Positions 16,479 through 24,654 of a DNA stretch of 35,394 bases are shown piece after piece (within the stretch, counting starts at the first letter, position 1; each line of letters begins with the position of its first letter). Source of the DNA: Herbaspirillum sp. ASV7 (GTDB taxonomy: Bacteria; Pseudomonadota; Gammaproteobacteria; Burkholderiales; Burkholderiaceae_D); NCBI RefSeq assembly GCF_016429215.1, contig NZ_JAELUH010000058.1, positions 1-35,394 on the forward strand, read 5' to 3'. The translations under genes were made by a program, and so were the position numbers. The notes beneath the pieces are model-generated. The model was not told where the DNA came from. It saw only the letters and a list, made by a program, of their open reading frames with translations, and did not search any database.

Positions 16479-17384
16479 ATGCAGGTCCTGGAACGCACAG
16501 GGGAAGATCGCGACAAGCGCGCGGCACTCGATGCCGGCTCCGACGCGCACACGCATCCCGACAGGGAAGCGTCATCGATGGCCGACGAGGCGCTGGAAAT
16601 CCGCGCCTCGCACATGACCGCCGCTGCCGTGGCCGCCGCCGCCGTGACCGCCGCCGTGGTCACCGGCAGCAATGCTCCTGTGGCCCTGCAGGAAGGGCAG
16701 GTCGCGCCGGTGGCAGCCGAACCGCAAGCCGAACCGCTATCCGAACCGCAACCGTCGCCTGCACTCCAGCGCAGCGCGCACGATGCCACCGCCGTGGCCG
16801 CGACGCCTGCCGCTTCTCTCCGGGGCGCCTTGATGGTGTCCCTGCTGACGCTGGGCGTCATCGGCCTGGCCTTGTTGCTGAGCGCACAGTGGCCGCAGCG
16901 CGCCCTCAAGCCCATGCTCCAGCATCTGCCCGGCCTGGGCCAGGCGACATCCGTCCCCGCTCCTGCGGCGCCGGTCCCGGCCGTGGCGGCCCGCGAGGCA
17001 GTCGAGCAGGCGCCCAATACCGATACCATCGCCTTGCTGCAGCAGGAGGCTGACGAAAAGGCCCGCCTGCTGGCGCACAAGCGTGCCCTGGCCGAAGCCC
17101 GCCATCGCCGCGAGGATGAGGCGCAGGCCCAGCGCGAGCAACGTCGCCGCGAGGCCGAGGCGCAGCTGGCCGATGCCCGTGCCAAGGCAGAACGGGCCCA
17201 GGCTGCCGCGTTGATTGCGCCCGAGATCGTCGAGGTACCTGCTGCGCCGACCCTGGCCGAGCAGCTCAGGCAATGCCGTGCGCTGTCGCTGTTTGCCCGC
17301 GAACGCTGCCTGTGGAAGCTATGCGACGGCAAATGGGGCAAGGACGGCTGCCCTTCCTACGAGCATGACAACGAGGGCGCCTGA
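16479..17384 (+). CDS. Single-pass membrane protein with coiled coil and cysteine-rich C-terminus, function unknown
   Basis: The 301-residue protein starts at ATG 16479 behind AGGGGA. A frame open to GTG 16434 lacks a ribosome binding site. Residues 1-115 are polar and then Ala/Pro/Glu-rich, followed by one membrane helix (about 116-136, GALMVSLLTLGVIGLALLLSA) and a Pro/Ala linker. A charged coiled coil follows (about 183-245, heavy in Glu/Arg/Ala). The compact end has four cysteines (266, 277, 282, 291) in the pattern C-x10-C-x4-C-x8-C around FARERCLWKLCDGKWGKDGCP. With the N-terminus inside, the coiled coil and Cys tail would face the periplasm, where disulfides could form. The tail is the most likely conserved part. 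I do not recognise a named family, and neighbours give no clue. Confidence 0.8.
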   Translation: MQVLERTGEDRDKRAALDAGSDAHTHPDREASSMADEALEIRASHMTAAAVAAAAVTAAVVTGSNAPVALQEGQVAPVAAEPQAEPLSEPQPSPALQRSAHDATAVAATPAASLRGALMVSLLTLGVIGLALLLSAQWPQRALKPMLQHLPGLGQATSVPAPAAPVPAVAAREAVEQAPNTDTIALLQQEADEKARLLAHKRALAEARHRREDEAQAQREQRRREAEAQLADARAKAERAQAAALIAPEIVEVPAAPTLAEQLRQCRALSLFARERCLWKLCDGKWGKDGCPSYEHDNEGA

Positions 17385-17395
17385 GCGACCCTCGT

Positions 17396-17470
17396 CCTGC
17401 CGGGCAACTGCCCCCGGCAGGTATAAATAATTTCCAAAAAGTAACTCCCGCTCTTTGGCGGGAGCATTTC
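17396..17470 (+). terminator. Two hairpins after the coiled-coil protein gene (probable terminator)
   Basis: CCTGCCGGG/CCCGGCAGG (17396-17404 with 17413-17421) lies 11 bases after the stop but is followed by A/T-mixed bases. CTCCCGC/GCGGGAG (17445-17451 with 17458-17464) is followed by CATTTCTTGCTT, only moderately T-rich. Together they probably end the transcript. Confidence 0.55.
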
Positions 17471-17544
17471 TTGCTTGCCCTGTGGCCCGGCGGCGACAGT
17501 TGAAAAGTCCTGCCGCAAGCGGCTTTGCGCAGGGTAGTTGCCGC

Positions 17545-17550
17545 TATAAT
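17545..17550 (+). promoter_or_regulatory. -10 box of the sodium:solute symporter gene
   Basis: A perfect TATAAT lies 50 bases before the ATG at 17601. The expected -35 position (about 17522-17527, GCTTTG) is a poor match, so strength may depend on an activator. Confidence 0.5.
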
Positions 17551-17600
17551 GCGCGTTTTTCATCCACCCCCCTCAAGGCTTCACTGCAAGGAAATAAGGC

Positions 17601-19061
17601 ATGAATGCACTGCTCTGGTTCGTCGTCCTCTATTGGGTCATCTCGGTCGGTATCGGCTTGTATGCCACCCGCTTCGTCAAGAGTTCGAAGGACTACGCCG
17701 TCGCCGGCCGCTCGCTGCCCATGTCAGTGGTGACGGCGACCGTCTTTGCCACCTGGTTCGGTTCGGAGGCGGTGCTGGGCGTGTCTTCGACCTTCCTCAA
17801 GGAAGGCCTGGGCGGCATCGTGGCCGACCCCTTCGGCTCCTCGCTGTGCCTGATCCTGGTGGGCGTATTCTTTGCCAAGCGCCTGTACCGGATGAACCTG
17901 CTGACCATCGGCGACTACTACAAGAAGCGCTTCGGCCGCGCCGCCGAGATGCTGGTGACGATCTGCATCGTCATCTCCTACCTGGGCTGGGTGGCCGCGC
18001 AGATCAAGGCGCTGGGCCTGGTCTTCAATGTCGTCTCGGGCGGCTACATCCCCATGCACTGGGGCATGATCATTGGCGCCGGCAGCGTGCTGATCTACAC
18101 CCTCATGGGCGGCATGTGGGCCGTGGCCATCACCGACTTCCTGCAGATGATCATCGTGGTGGTCGGCATGCTTTACATCGGCTACGAGGTCTCCGGCATG
18201 GTCGGCGGCCCCGGTGTGGTGATCCAGCATGCGGCCGACGCCGGCAAGTTCAGCAACTTCTGGCCTGCGGCCAATCTCAAGGACGTGCTGTGGTTCTTCG
18301 CCGCCTGGATCACCATGATGCTGGGTTCCATCCCCCAGCAGGACGTATTCCAGCGCGTGATGTCCTCCAAGAATGAGAAGGTCGCCCGCAACGCCTCGGT
18401 GCTGGGTGGCGTGATCTATTTCTTCTTCGTGTTCATCCCCATCTTCCTGGCTTATTCGGCCACGCTGATCGATCCGGAGATGGTCTCGCACCTGCTCGAC
18501 ACCGACTCGCAACTGGTCCTGCCGACCCTGATCATGGAGAAGATGCCGGTGTTCGCCCAGGTGATGTTCTTCGGCGCCTTGCTGTCGGCCATCAAGAGCT
18601 GCGCCAGCGCCACCCTGCTGGCCCCTTCGGTGACCTTCACCGAGAACGTGCTCAAGGAAATCCGCCCCTGGAAGAACGACCGTGAATTCCTCTTCTCGAT
18701 GCGGGCCGTGGTGCTGGTCTTCACCGCCGGCGTGACCTCGCTGGCTCTGAACAGCCAGTCCAGCATCTACGAGATGGTGGAAAACGCCTACAAGGTCACC
18801 CTGGTGGCAGCCTTCGTGCCGCTGGCCTTCGGCGTGTACTGGCCCCGTGCGACCCGTCAGGGCGCGTTGTTTTCGATGGTGCTGGGCCTGGTGTCGTGGA
18901 TCACGCTGGAATACACCGCGCCGGAAGGCCTGTGGCCGCCGCAACTGGCCGGCCTGCTGTTTTCGGTGGGCGGTATGGTGGTCGGCTCGCTTATGCCCCA
19001 GGTGCTGGCCCCGGTGCCGCCTATCGTCGCCAATCCGGTCGAGGGCAGCGCCCAGACCTGA
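17601..19061 (+). CDS. Sodium:solute symporter family (SSS) permease
   Basis: A 486-residue inner-membrane transporter with about 13 predicted helices, of the SSS/LeuT-fold family that couples Na+ entry to uptake of organic solutes. The ATG follows AAGGAAATAAGGC. Family landmarks include the first helix (LYWVISVGIGLYATR), KSSKDYAVAGRSLPM, VTATVFATWFGSEAVLGVSS, GDYYKKRFGRAAEM and the long cytoplasmic loop SIPQQDVFQRVMSSKNEKVARNASVLGG. LLSAIKSCASATLLAPSVTFTEN carries the helix-8 Ser/Thr residues typical of the Na+ site. It resembles the uncharacterised high-affinity choline/proline/pantothenate-like branch. The substrate cannot be read from sequence alone. putA is about 12 kb away, so no proline link is implied. 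It is monocistronic with its own promoter and terminator. Confidence 0.9.
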   Translation: MNALLWFVVLYWVISVGIGLYATRFVKSSKDYAVAGRSLPMSVVTATVFATWFGSEAVLGVSSTFLKEGLGGIVADPFGSSLCLILVGVFFAKRLYRMNLLTIGDYYKKRFGRAAEMLVTICIVISYLGWVAAQIKALGLVFNVVSGGYIPMHWGMIIGAGSVLIYTLMGGMWAVAITDFLQMIIVVVGMLYIGYEVSGMVGGPGVVIQHAADAGKFSNFWPAANLKDVLWFFAAWITMMLGSIPQQDVFQRVMSSKNEKVARNASVLGGVIYFFFVFIPIFLAYSATLIDPEMVSHLLDTDSQLVLPTLIMEKMPVFAQVMFFGALLSAIKSCASATLLAPSVTFTENVLKEIRPWKNDREFLFSMRAVVLVFTAGVTSLALNSQSSIYEMVENAYKVTLVAAFVPLAFGVYWPRATRQGALFSMVLGLVSWITLEYTAPEGLWPPQLAGLLFSVGGMVVGSLMPQVLAPVPPIVANPVEGSAQT

Positions 19062-19079
19062 CCCCGTCTCGTCTTCCTG

Positions 19080-19120
19080 AAACGGTCGCCCGGCGTTGCC
19101 GCGCGGCCGTTTTTCGTTTT
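19080..19120 (+). terminator. Intrinsic terminator of the symporter gene
   Basis: AACGGTCGC (19081-19089) pairs with GCGGCCGTT (19103-19111), one G-T pair, followed by TTTTTCGTTTTT. The hairpin starts 19 bases after the stop. Confidence 0.85.
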
Positions 19121-19196
19121 TGCCGCAGTCACCAGAACTGCTGGGCCAGGTGCTGTCAAAGCATTTTCATGGGCCGGTTTTCGATGCAATTCGATA

Positions 19197-19216
19197 TCAA
19201 TCTAGCAATAGATTGA
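19197..19216 (+). promoter_or_regulatory. Perfect inverted repeat upstream of otsB (candidate operator)
   Basis: TCAATCTA (19197-19204) and TAGATTGA (19209-19216) form a perfect 8-bp inverted repeat with a GCAA centre. It sits in an AT-rich patch 44 bases before the otsB ATG and is not followed by T residues. The position fits an operator for a dimeric regulator, or a GCAA-tetraloop leader hairpin if transcription starts upstream. No clear -35/-10 pair is visible beside it. Confidence 0.5.
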
Positions 19217-19259
19217 ACCGAAACCGGAACTTATTTGCTTTCCATCAACCTGAAATAGC

Positions 19260-20006
19260 ATGACTGAGCACACTCGCCCCTACGATGTCGCTGCCGATGC
19301 GTTATTTCTGGATTTCGACGGCACCCTGGTCGAACTGGCGCCACAGCCCGAAGAGATCGTGGTGCCGCCGGAACTGATCACGCTGTTGCAGCGGCTACAA
19401 CAAGAATCGGACGGCGCGCTGGCCATCGTCAGCGGTCGCCCCCTGGACCAACTCGATTTCTTCCTGGCGCCGCTGCGCCTGCCGGCGGCCGGCGTGCATG
19501 GCACGGAACGGCGCACTGCCGACGGCCGCATCATCCAGCTGCCGGTGGCGGACGTGCATCACCTGCGCGAACGGCTGCTGCCGCTGGTGCAAGCCAACCC
19601 CGGCCTGCAGCTGGAATTGAAGCGCGGCGCCCTGGCGCTGCATTACCGGCACGCCCCCCATCTTGAGCAACGCTGTGTGGAAACCATGATGGACGCCTTG
19701 CGTCACGAACCCGGTTTTTCCCTGCTGCACGGCAAGATGGTGGTGGAGGCCAAGCCCCATACCAACAAGGGGGATGCGCTGGCGGCCTTCCTGCTTGAGC
19801 CGCCCTTCCGCGGGCGCCGCCCGGTCTTCATCGGTGACGACGTGACCGATGAGGCCGGCTTTGCCATCGCCCAGGCTGAGACCCATGGCGGCATGGGCAT
19901 CAAGGTCGGTACCGGCCCCAGCCAGGCGCTGCAGCGCCTGGCCGATCCGGCGGCGGTGCTGGCCTTGCTGAGCGAGGCCCTGCAGGCGCGCAGCCTCAGT
20001 GGATGA
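19260..20006 (+). CDS. otsB: Trehalose-6-phosphate phosphatase OtsB
   Basis: OtsB removes phosphate from trehalose-6-phosphate, the second step of the OtsAB route to the osmoprotectant trehalose. It is a HAD-superfamily enzyme of 248 residues. Motif I is DFDGTL (Asp18 nucleophile, Asp20 acid/base), motif II is in AIVSGRPL (about 55-62), the motif III lysine is in HTNKGDAL (Lys170), and motif IV is GDDVTDE (192-198) for Mg2+ binding. It is the first gene of an operon with a GH15 hydrolase and otsA. Start at ATG 19260; the ribosome binding site is weak. The inverted repeat just upstream is the only regulatory candidate seen. Confidence 0.95.
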   Translation: MTEHTRPYDVAADALFLDFDGTLVELAPQPEEIVVPPELITLLQRLQQESDGALAIVSGRPLDQLDFFLAPLRLPAAGVHGTERRTADGRIIQLPVADVHHLRERLLPLVQANPGLQLELKRGALALHYRHAPHLEQRCVETMMDALRHEPGFSLLHGKMVVEAKPHTNKGDALAAFLLEPPFRGRRPVFIGDDVTDEAGFAIAQAETHGGMGIKVGTGPSQALQRLADPAAVLALLSEALQARSLSG

Positions 20007-20078
20007 ATCACCCGGCGCAGCATGCGCCCATCGCCTTCCATCAAGAAATCTGACCCACAGAACAGAGCACGAGGAACC

Positions 20079-21968
20079 ATGAGCCAGCCCAGCCCCGACC
20101 CGCAACAGCAAGCGCAGCCGCAACCGCACTCCCAGACCCAGCATTCCGAACAGCCGCACCTGGCCGCCCAGGCGCACGACATGCCTTCCACCTCCTCGCT
20201 GGACCTGGGCGTGATCGGCAATTGCGCCTTCTCGGCCCTGGTGGACAAGATGGGCCGCATCGTCTGGTGCTGCCTGCCGCGCTTCGACGGCGATCCGGTC
20301 TTCAATGCCTTGCTCGATCCCGGCGAGAATGGCGCGCTGTGGTCCTTCCAGCTGGAGAATTTCTCCCACAGCGAGCAATGGTACGAGCCCAATACCGCCG
20401 TGCTGCGCACCCGTCTCTACGACACGCTGGGACAGGGCATCGAGATCACCGACCTGGCGCCGCGCTTCCAGAGCCGGGGACGCTTCTTCCGCCCGCTGCA
20501 GCTGGTGCGCCGCATCCATCCGCTCTCGGGCGCGCCGCGCATGCGCGTGGTGCTGCGTCCGCGTTTCGGCTGGGGCCGCGAAGTGCCGCTGCAGACGCGC
20601 GGCAGCAACCATATCCGTTACGTCGGGCAGGAGCAGACCCTGCGCCTGAACACCGATGCGCCCATCAGCTACCTGGTCGGCGAGACTGCCTTCGTGGTCA
20701 GTCGGCCCTACAACTTCATCCTCGGTCCCGATGAAACCCTGCATGGCGGCATCAACGACACCGCCCGCGATTTCGAGCAGGAGACCACCGCCTACTGGCG
20801 CAACTGGAGCCGCGCCCTGGCCACGCCCCTGGAGTGGCAGGATGCGGTCATCCGCGCGGCCATCACCCTGAAGCTCTCGGTCTACGAAGATACCGGCGCC
20901 ATCATCGCCGCCATGACCACCAGCGTGCCCGAGGCCCCGGGCAGCCAGCGCAACTGGGACTACCGCTATTGCTGGCTGCGCGATGCCTTCTTCGTGGTGC
21001 GCGCCCTGAACAGCCTCTCCGAGCTGGGCACCATGGAAGACTACCTGCGCTGGCTCACCAACGTGGTGGTGCGCTCGGGTGGCGGCCATGTGCAGCCGCT
21101 CTACGGCATTGGCCTGGAAGAGGCGTTGCCGGAACAGATCCTCGACCATCTGCCCGGCTACCAGAACCATCGCCCGGTACGCGTGGGCAACCAGGCCTAC
21201 GAGCACTTCCAGCACGACGTCTACGGCAACATCGTGCTGGGCGCGGCGCAGGCCTTCCATGACATGCGCCTGCACCATCGCGCCGGGGCCGAGCATTTCC
21301 AGCACCTGGAAGCCGTGGGCGAACGCGCCTACGAGGTCTATGACCAGCCCGACGCCGGCATGTGGGAGCTGCGCACACGTTCGCGCATCCATACTTCCTC
21401 GGCCCTGATGAGCTGGGCCGCCTGCGACCGGCTGGCCAAGATCGCCGCGCGTGTGGACTTGCCCGAACGCGCCAGCTACTGGGGCGAGCGCGCCACCGAG
21501 ATCGGCCAGCGCATCCTCAGCGAAGCCTGGAACGAGCAGCGCCAGGCCTATGCCGAGAGCTTCGGCGGACGCGACCTCGATGCCAGCGTGCTGCTGATGG
21601 TGGAGGTCGGCCTGATCGCGCCCACCGATCCGCGCTTCATCGCCACCGTCGATGCGCTGGAGAAATCCCTGTGCGACGGCCCCTACATGCGCCGCTACGA
21701 AGCGCCGGACGACTTCGGCCGGCCCGAGACCGCCTTCAACATCTGCACCTTCTGGCGCATCGACGCGCTGGCGCGCATCGGCCGCAAGGAGCAGGCGCGC
21801 GAGATCTTCCAGGCCATGCTGGATGCCCGCAACCACCTGGGCCTGCTCTCCGAGGATACCCATCCGGTCACGCGCCAGATGTGGGGCAACTTCCCGCAGA
21901 CCTATTCGATGGTGGGCATCATCAACTGTGCGATGCGCCTGTCGGCGTCCTGGGAGGCGGTGATCTGA
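20079..21968 (+). CDS. Glycoside hydrolase family 15 protein (glucoamylase- or trehalase-like) in the trehalose operon
   Basis: A 629-residue intracellular GH15 enzyme (no signal peptide). I chose the ATG at 20079 because GAGGAA precedes it; an in-frame ATG at 20022 has no ribosome binding site. The first 35 or so residues are a Gln/Pro/His-rich tail. The N-terminal beta-sandwich (LGVIGNCAFSALVDKMGRIVWCCLPRFD) is followed by the (alpha/alpha)6 barrel, with substrate-binding GSQRNWDYRYCWLRDA (about 289-303) and the C-terminal catalytic region LLSEDTHPVTRQMWGNFPQTYSM (about 588-611). GH15 proteins include glucoamylases, glucodextranases and, in mycobacteria, trehalases. Its stop codon overlaps the otsA start (TGATG), so it is made in step with otsA. 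Trehalase or alpha-glucan activity is an inference. Confidence 0.9.
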   Translation: MSQPSPDPQQQAQPQPHSQTQHSEQPHLAAQAHDMPSTSSLDLGVIGNCAFSALVDKMGRIVWCCLPRFDGDPVFNALLDPGENGALWSFQLENFSHSEQWYEPNTAVLRTRLYDTLGQGIEITDLAPRFQSRGRFFRPLQLVRRIHPLSGAPRMRVVLRPRFGWGREVPLQTRGSNHIRYVGQEQTLRLNTDAPISYLVGETAFVVSRPYNFILGPDETLHGGINDTARDFEQETTAYWRNWSRALATPLEWQDAVIRAAITLKLSVYEDTGAIIAAMTTSVPEAPGSQRNWDYRYCWLRDAFFVVRALNSLSELGTMEDYLRWLTNVVVRSGGGHVQPLYGIGLEEALPEQILDHLPGYQNHRPVRVGNQAYEHFQHDVYGNIVLGAAQAFHDMRLHHRAGAEHFQHLEAVGERAYEVYDQPDAGMWELRTRSRIHTSSALMSWAACDRLAKIAARVDLPERASYWGERATEIGQRILSEAWNEQRQAYAESFGGRDLDASVLLMVEVGLIAPTDPRFIATVDALEKSLCDGPYMRRYEAPDDFGRPETAFNICTFWRIDALARIGRKEQAREIFQAMLDARNHLGLLSEDTHPVTRQMWGNFPQTYSMVGIINCAMRLSASWEAVI

Positions 21969-23359
21969 TGTCCAGACTCGTGGTGGTATCCAATCGCCTG
22001 GCCGATCCACGCAAGCCCGCCGCCGGCGGACTGGCGGTGGCCCTGGGCGAAACCCTGAAGCAGACCGGCGGCCTGTGGTTCGGCTGGAGCGGCAAGGTGG
22101 TCGAAGGCGGCACGCCCGGCGAGGGTGAATTGCGCCTCAGCCAGGCCGGCAGCGTCACCCTGGCCGAGCTGGACCTGTGCCAGGACGATCATGACGCCTA
22201 CTATCGCGGCTATGCCAATGGCGTGCTGTGGCCGGTCTTCCATTACCGGCTGGACCTGGCGCATTTCGAGTCCGGCCACCTGGGCGGCTACCGGCGCGTG
22301 AACCAGCTCTTTGCGCGCAAGCTGTTCCCGCTGTTGAAGCGCGACGACATCGTCTGGATCCACGACTACCACCTCATCCCGCTGGCGGCCGAATTGCGCG
22401 CCATGGGCTGCGAGGCGCGCATCGGCTTCTTCCTGCACATCCCGCTGCCGCCGCCGCCCATCCTCACCGCCATCCCCTCGCACGAATGGCTGATGCGGGC
22501 GCTGTTTGCCTACGACCTGGTGGGCTTCCAGAACCATGCCGACCTGCAGCACTTCGCCCAGTACGTGCAGGCCGAGGCCACCGCCGAACCGGTCGGCGCC
22601 CACCAGTACCGTGCCTTCAACAGCACGGTGCGCGCCGGGGCGTTTCCCATCGGCATCGATGTGGATGAATTCCAGCGCCTGGGCCGGGCGCGCGAGGCGC
22701 GTGATACCTATGAAAGCACCAAGGCCGAGTACTCGCGCCGCCGCCTCTTGATCGGGGTGGACCGGCTGGATTATTCCAAGGGCCTGCCACAGCGCATCCG
22801 CGCCTTCCGCGAACTGCTGCGCCAGTATCCCGAAAACCGCCACAGCGCCACGCTGCTGCAGATCGCCTCGCCCAGCCGCGAAGACGTGGAAGCCTATGGC
22901 GACATCCAGCGCGAGCTGGAAAGCCTGTGCGGCTCCATCAATGGCGACTTCGGCGACTTCGACTGGATGCCCATCCGCTACATCCACCGCACCGTGGCCC
23001 GGCGCCGCCTGCCGGGGCTGTACCGGGCCTGCGCGGTGGCGCTGGTGACTCCCTTGCGCGACGGCATGAATCTGGTGGCCAAGGAATTCGTCGCCGCCCA
23101 GGATCCGCAGGACCCCGGCGTACTGGTGCTGTCGCGCTTTGCCGGGGCGGCCGAGCAGATGAAAGCGGCGCTCATCATCAACCCCTACGACACCCATGGC
23201 ACCGCCCAGGTCATCCAGCAAGCCCTGCAGATGTCGCAGACCGAGCGCCGCGAGCGCCATGCGGCCCTGATGGAGAACATCCGCCAGTTCGACGTGCACT
23301 GGTGGTGTCGCGACTTCCTGGATACCCTGCGCAGCGTGCGCCCGGCCCCGGTCGGCTGA
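21968..23359 (+). CDS. otsA: Trehalose-6-phosphate synthase OtsA
   Basis: OtsA is a GT20 retaining glucosyltransferase that makes trehalose-6-phosphate from UDP-glucose and glucose-6-phosphate. The ATG at 21968 shares one base with the stop of the GH15 gene, implying translational coupling. An open frame further upstream is only the GH15 gene read in another phase. The 463-residue protein begins [13 protein letters not shown] and has [21 protein letters not shown] (about 130-140), [24 protein letters not shown] (about 264-277) and the nucleotide-sugar site [18 protein letters not shown]. Order otsB-GH15-otsA differs from the plain otsBA of E. coli. No intrinsic terminator is visible after it. 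Confidence 0.96.
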   Translation: MSRLVVVSNRLADPRKPAAGGLAVALGETLKQTGGLWFGWSGKVVEGGTPGEGELRLSQAGSVTLAELDLCQDDHDAYYRGYANGVLWPVFHYRLDLAHFESGHLGGYRRVNQLFARKLFPLLKRDDIVWIHDYHLIPLAAELRAMGCEARIGFFLHIPLPPPPILTAIPSHEWLMRALFAYDLVGFQNHADLQHFAQYVQAEATAEPVGAHQYRAFNSTVRAGAFPIGIDVDEFQRLGRAREARDTYESTKAEYSRRRLLIGVDRLDYSKGLPQRIRAFRELLRQYPENRHSATLLQIASPSREDVEAYGDIQRELESLCGSINGDFGDFDWMPIRYIHRTVARRRLPGLYRACAVALVTPLRDGMNLVAKEFVAAQDPQDPGVLVLSRFAGAAEQMKAALIINPYDTHGTAQVIQQALQMSQTERRERHAALMENIRQFDVHWWCRDFLDTLRSVRPAPVG

Positions 23360-23485
23360 CCAGGGAGGCAGGATCGGCCTCGAAACTTTCCTGAAAGCAA
23401 GCACTTTGTGAACGGGAATGGGCTTGCCGTCGCGCCCATGCATCGCCCGCGCCGCCCGGTTCGGTAAAACTGCGCCAAAAGCCTT

Positions 23486-23491
23486 TATAAT
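23486..23491 (+). promoter_or_regulatory. -10 box upstream of the FmdB-family gene
   Basis: A perfect TATAAT lies 39 bases before the ATG at 23525. The -35 position (about 23463-23468, GGTAAA) is a weak match. This probably starts the fmdB-DUF502-aspS transcript. Confidence 0.5.
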
Positions 23492-23524
23492 TCAGGGTTT
23501 TGGAAGTTTTTTGCGGAGTTAGTC

Positions 23525-23902
23525 ATGCCGATTTACGCGTATCGCTGCGAAGCGTGTGGTTTTGCCAAGGATGTCTTGCAGAAGATCTCCGACGATGCGT
23601 TGACCGTTTGCCCCTCGTGCCACCAGGACAGTTTCAGGAAGCAGCTCACTGCAGCCGGCTTCCAGTTGAAGGGTTCGGGCTGGTACGTGACCGATTTCCG
23701 CGGCAACGGTAGCGGATCGGCCAACAGCAAGGGTGCCACCGGTACCGGGCTGGCCACCGGCGAGGGCGCTGCCGCGCCGGCTCCTGCGGCTGCAGCCACG
23801 CCCGCCGCCACGCCCGCCGCCACGCCCGCCGCAGCCGCTCCTGCTGCTCCTGCTGCGGCAGCTCCTGCAGCTCCGGCGCCCTCGGCGCCCAGCGCAAGCT
23901 AA
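23525..23902 (+). CDS. FmdB-family zinc-ribbon protein with Ala/Pro-rich tail
   Basis: The first 70 residues are the FmdB putative regulatory domain: MPIYAYRCEACGFAKDVLQKISD..., with a CxxC...CxxC zinc ribbon (Cys 8, 11, 29, 32), then KQLTAAGFQLKGSGWYVTDFRG. The last 50 or so residues are a low-complexity tail of Ala and Pro that includes a tandem ATPA repeat. The ATG follows a GGAG site. Members of this family are widespread and small, and are often placed before the DUF502 and aspS genes in betaproteobacteria, as here. Their function is not established; regulation by analogy to FmdB of Methylophilus is the basis of the name. Confidence 0.88.
   Translation: MPIYAYRCEACGFAKDVLQKISDDALTVCPSCHQDSFRKQLTAAGFQLKGSGWYVTDFRGNGSGSANSKGATGTGLATGEGAAAPAPAAAATPAATPAATPAAAAPAAPAAAAPAAPAPSAPSAS
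23795..23830 (+). repeat. Three tandem 12-bp repeats within the FmdB-family gene
   Basis: GCCACGCCCGCC occurs three times in exact succession (23795-23806, 23807-23818, 23819-23830), encoding ATPA three times. The unit length is a multiple of three, so copy-number change would alter tail length without a frameshift. Confidence 0.9.
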
Positions 23903-23920
23903 CGCAGGCACCCACCTTCC

Positions 23921-24556
23921 ATGCGCAAATACTTCATCACCGGTCTGCTGATCCTGGTCCCCCTGGCAATCACCCTGTGGGTGCTCAACCTGATCATCAG
24001 CACGATGGACCAGTCGCTGCTGCTGCTGCCGGAGACCTGGCGGCCGCGTCACTGGCTGGGCTACAACATTCCCGGCCTGGGCGCGATCCTGACCCTGCTG
24101 ATCGTGTTCCTCACCGGCCTGGCCGCGCGCAACTTCATCGGCCGCCGCCTGGTGCTGCTGTGGGAAGGCCTGCTGACCCGCATTCCGGTGGTGAAGTCGA
24201 TCTATTCCAGCGTCAAGCAGGTCTCCGACACGCTGTTCTCGTCCTCCGGCAACGCCTTCCGCAAGGCCGTGCTGATCCAGTACCCGCGTCAGGGCTCCTG
24301 GACCATCGCCTTCCTGACCGGCACCCCCGGCGGTGAGGTAAAGAACCACCTGGCCGGCGACTACATCAGCGTCTACGTGCCCACCACGCCGAACCCGACT
24401 TCCGGTTTCTTCCTGATGCTGCCGCGCGCCGAGTCCATCGAACTCGACATGTCGGTAGACGAGGCGCTCAAGTACATCGTCTCGATGGGCGTGGTCGCCC
24501 CCGAGATGGCGGCCGACAAGAAGATCATCATCGACGCGGCGGCGCCGAACAATTGA
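23921..24556 (+). CDS. DUF502 family membrane protein
   Basis: A 211-residue inner-membrane protein starting 18 bases after the FmdB-family gene. Two hydrophobic helices are clear: about 4-27 ([24 protein letters not shown]) and about 51-70 ([20 protein letters not shown]). A soluble domain follows with the family blocks [59 protein letters not shown] and [20 protein letters not shown]502 proteins are widespread in bacteria and have a plant homologue family (COV1), but no agreed bacterial function. The tight link to aspS is common in betaproteobacteria. Confidence 0.92.
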   Translation: MRKYFITGLLILVPLAITLWVLNLIISTMDQSLLLLPETWRPRHWLGYNIPGLGAILTLLIVFLTGLAARNFIGRRLVLLWEGLLTRIPVVKSIYSSVKQVSDTLFSSSGNAFRKAVLIQYPRQGSWTIAFLTGTPGGEVKNHLAGDYISVYVPTTPNPTSGFFLMLPRAESIELDMSVDEALKYIVSMGVVAPEMAADKKIIIDAAAPNN

Positions 24557-24654
24557 CGGGGCGGCCGGCGCCTTGCTGCCCGGCCAGCCCCGCCTTCGCC
24601 CCTAGCGTCTTCTCTCACGAATTCAACAAGAACACTGTCAACGGAATCACAACC

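Noticed and set aside
14843..17341. 832-codon minus-strand frame opposite lysA and the coiled-coil protein gene
   Set aside because: It crosses two well-supported plus-strand genes and a terminator, and has no start signals or recognisable domain; it is a GC-bias shadow.
19395..23443. Two long minus-strand frames (19395-22010 and 21902-23443) opposite the trehalose operon
   Set aside because: otsB, the GH15 gene and otsA are clear on the plus strand; the antisense translations show only His/Gln/Gly-rich low-complexity sequence.
23795..23830. Short tandem repeats considered as a CRISPR-like array
   Set aside because: The units are contiguous, 12 bases long, without spacers, and lie in frame inside a coding region.
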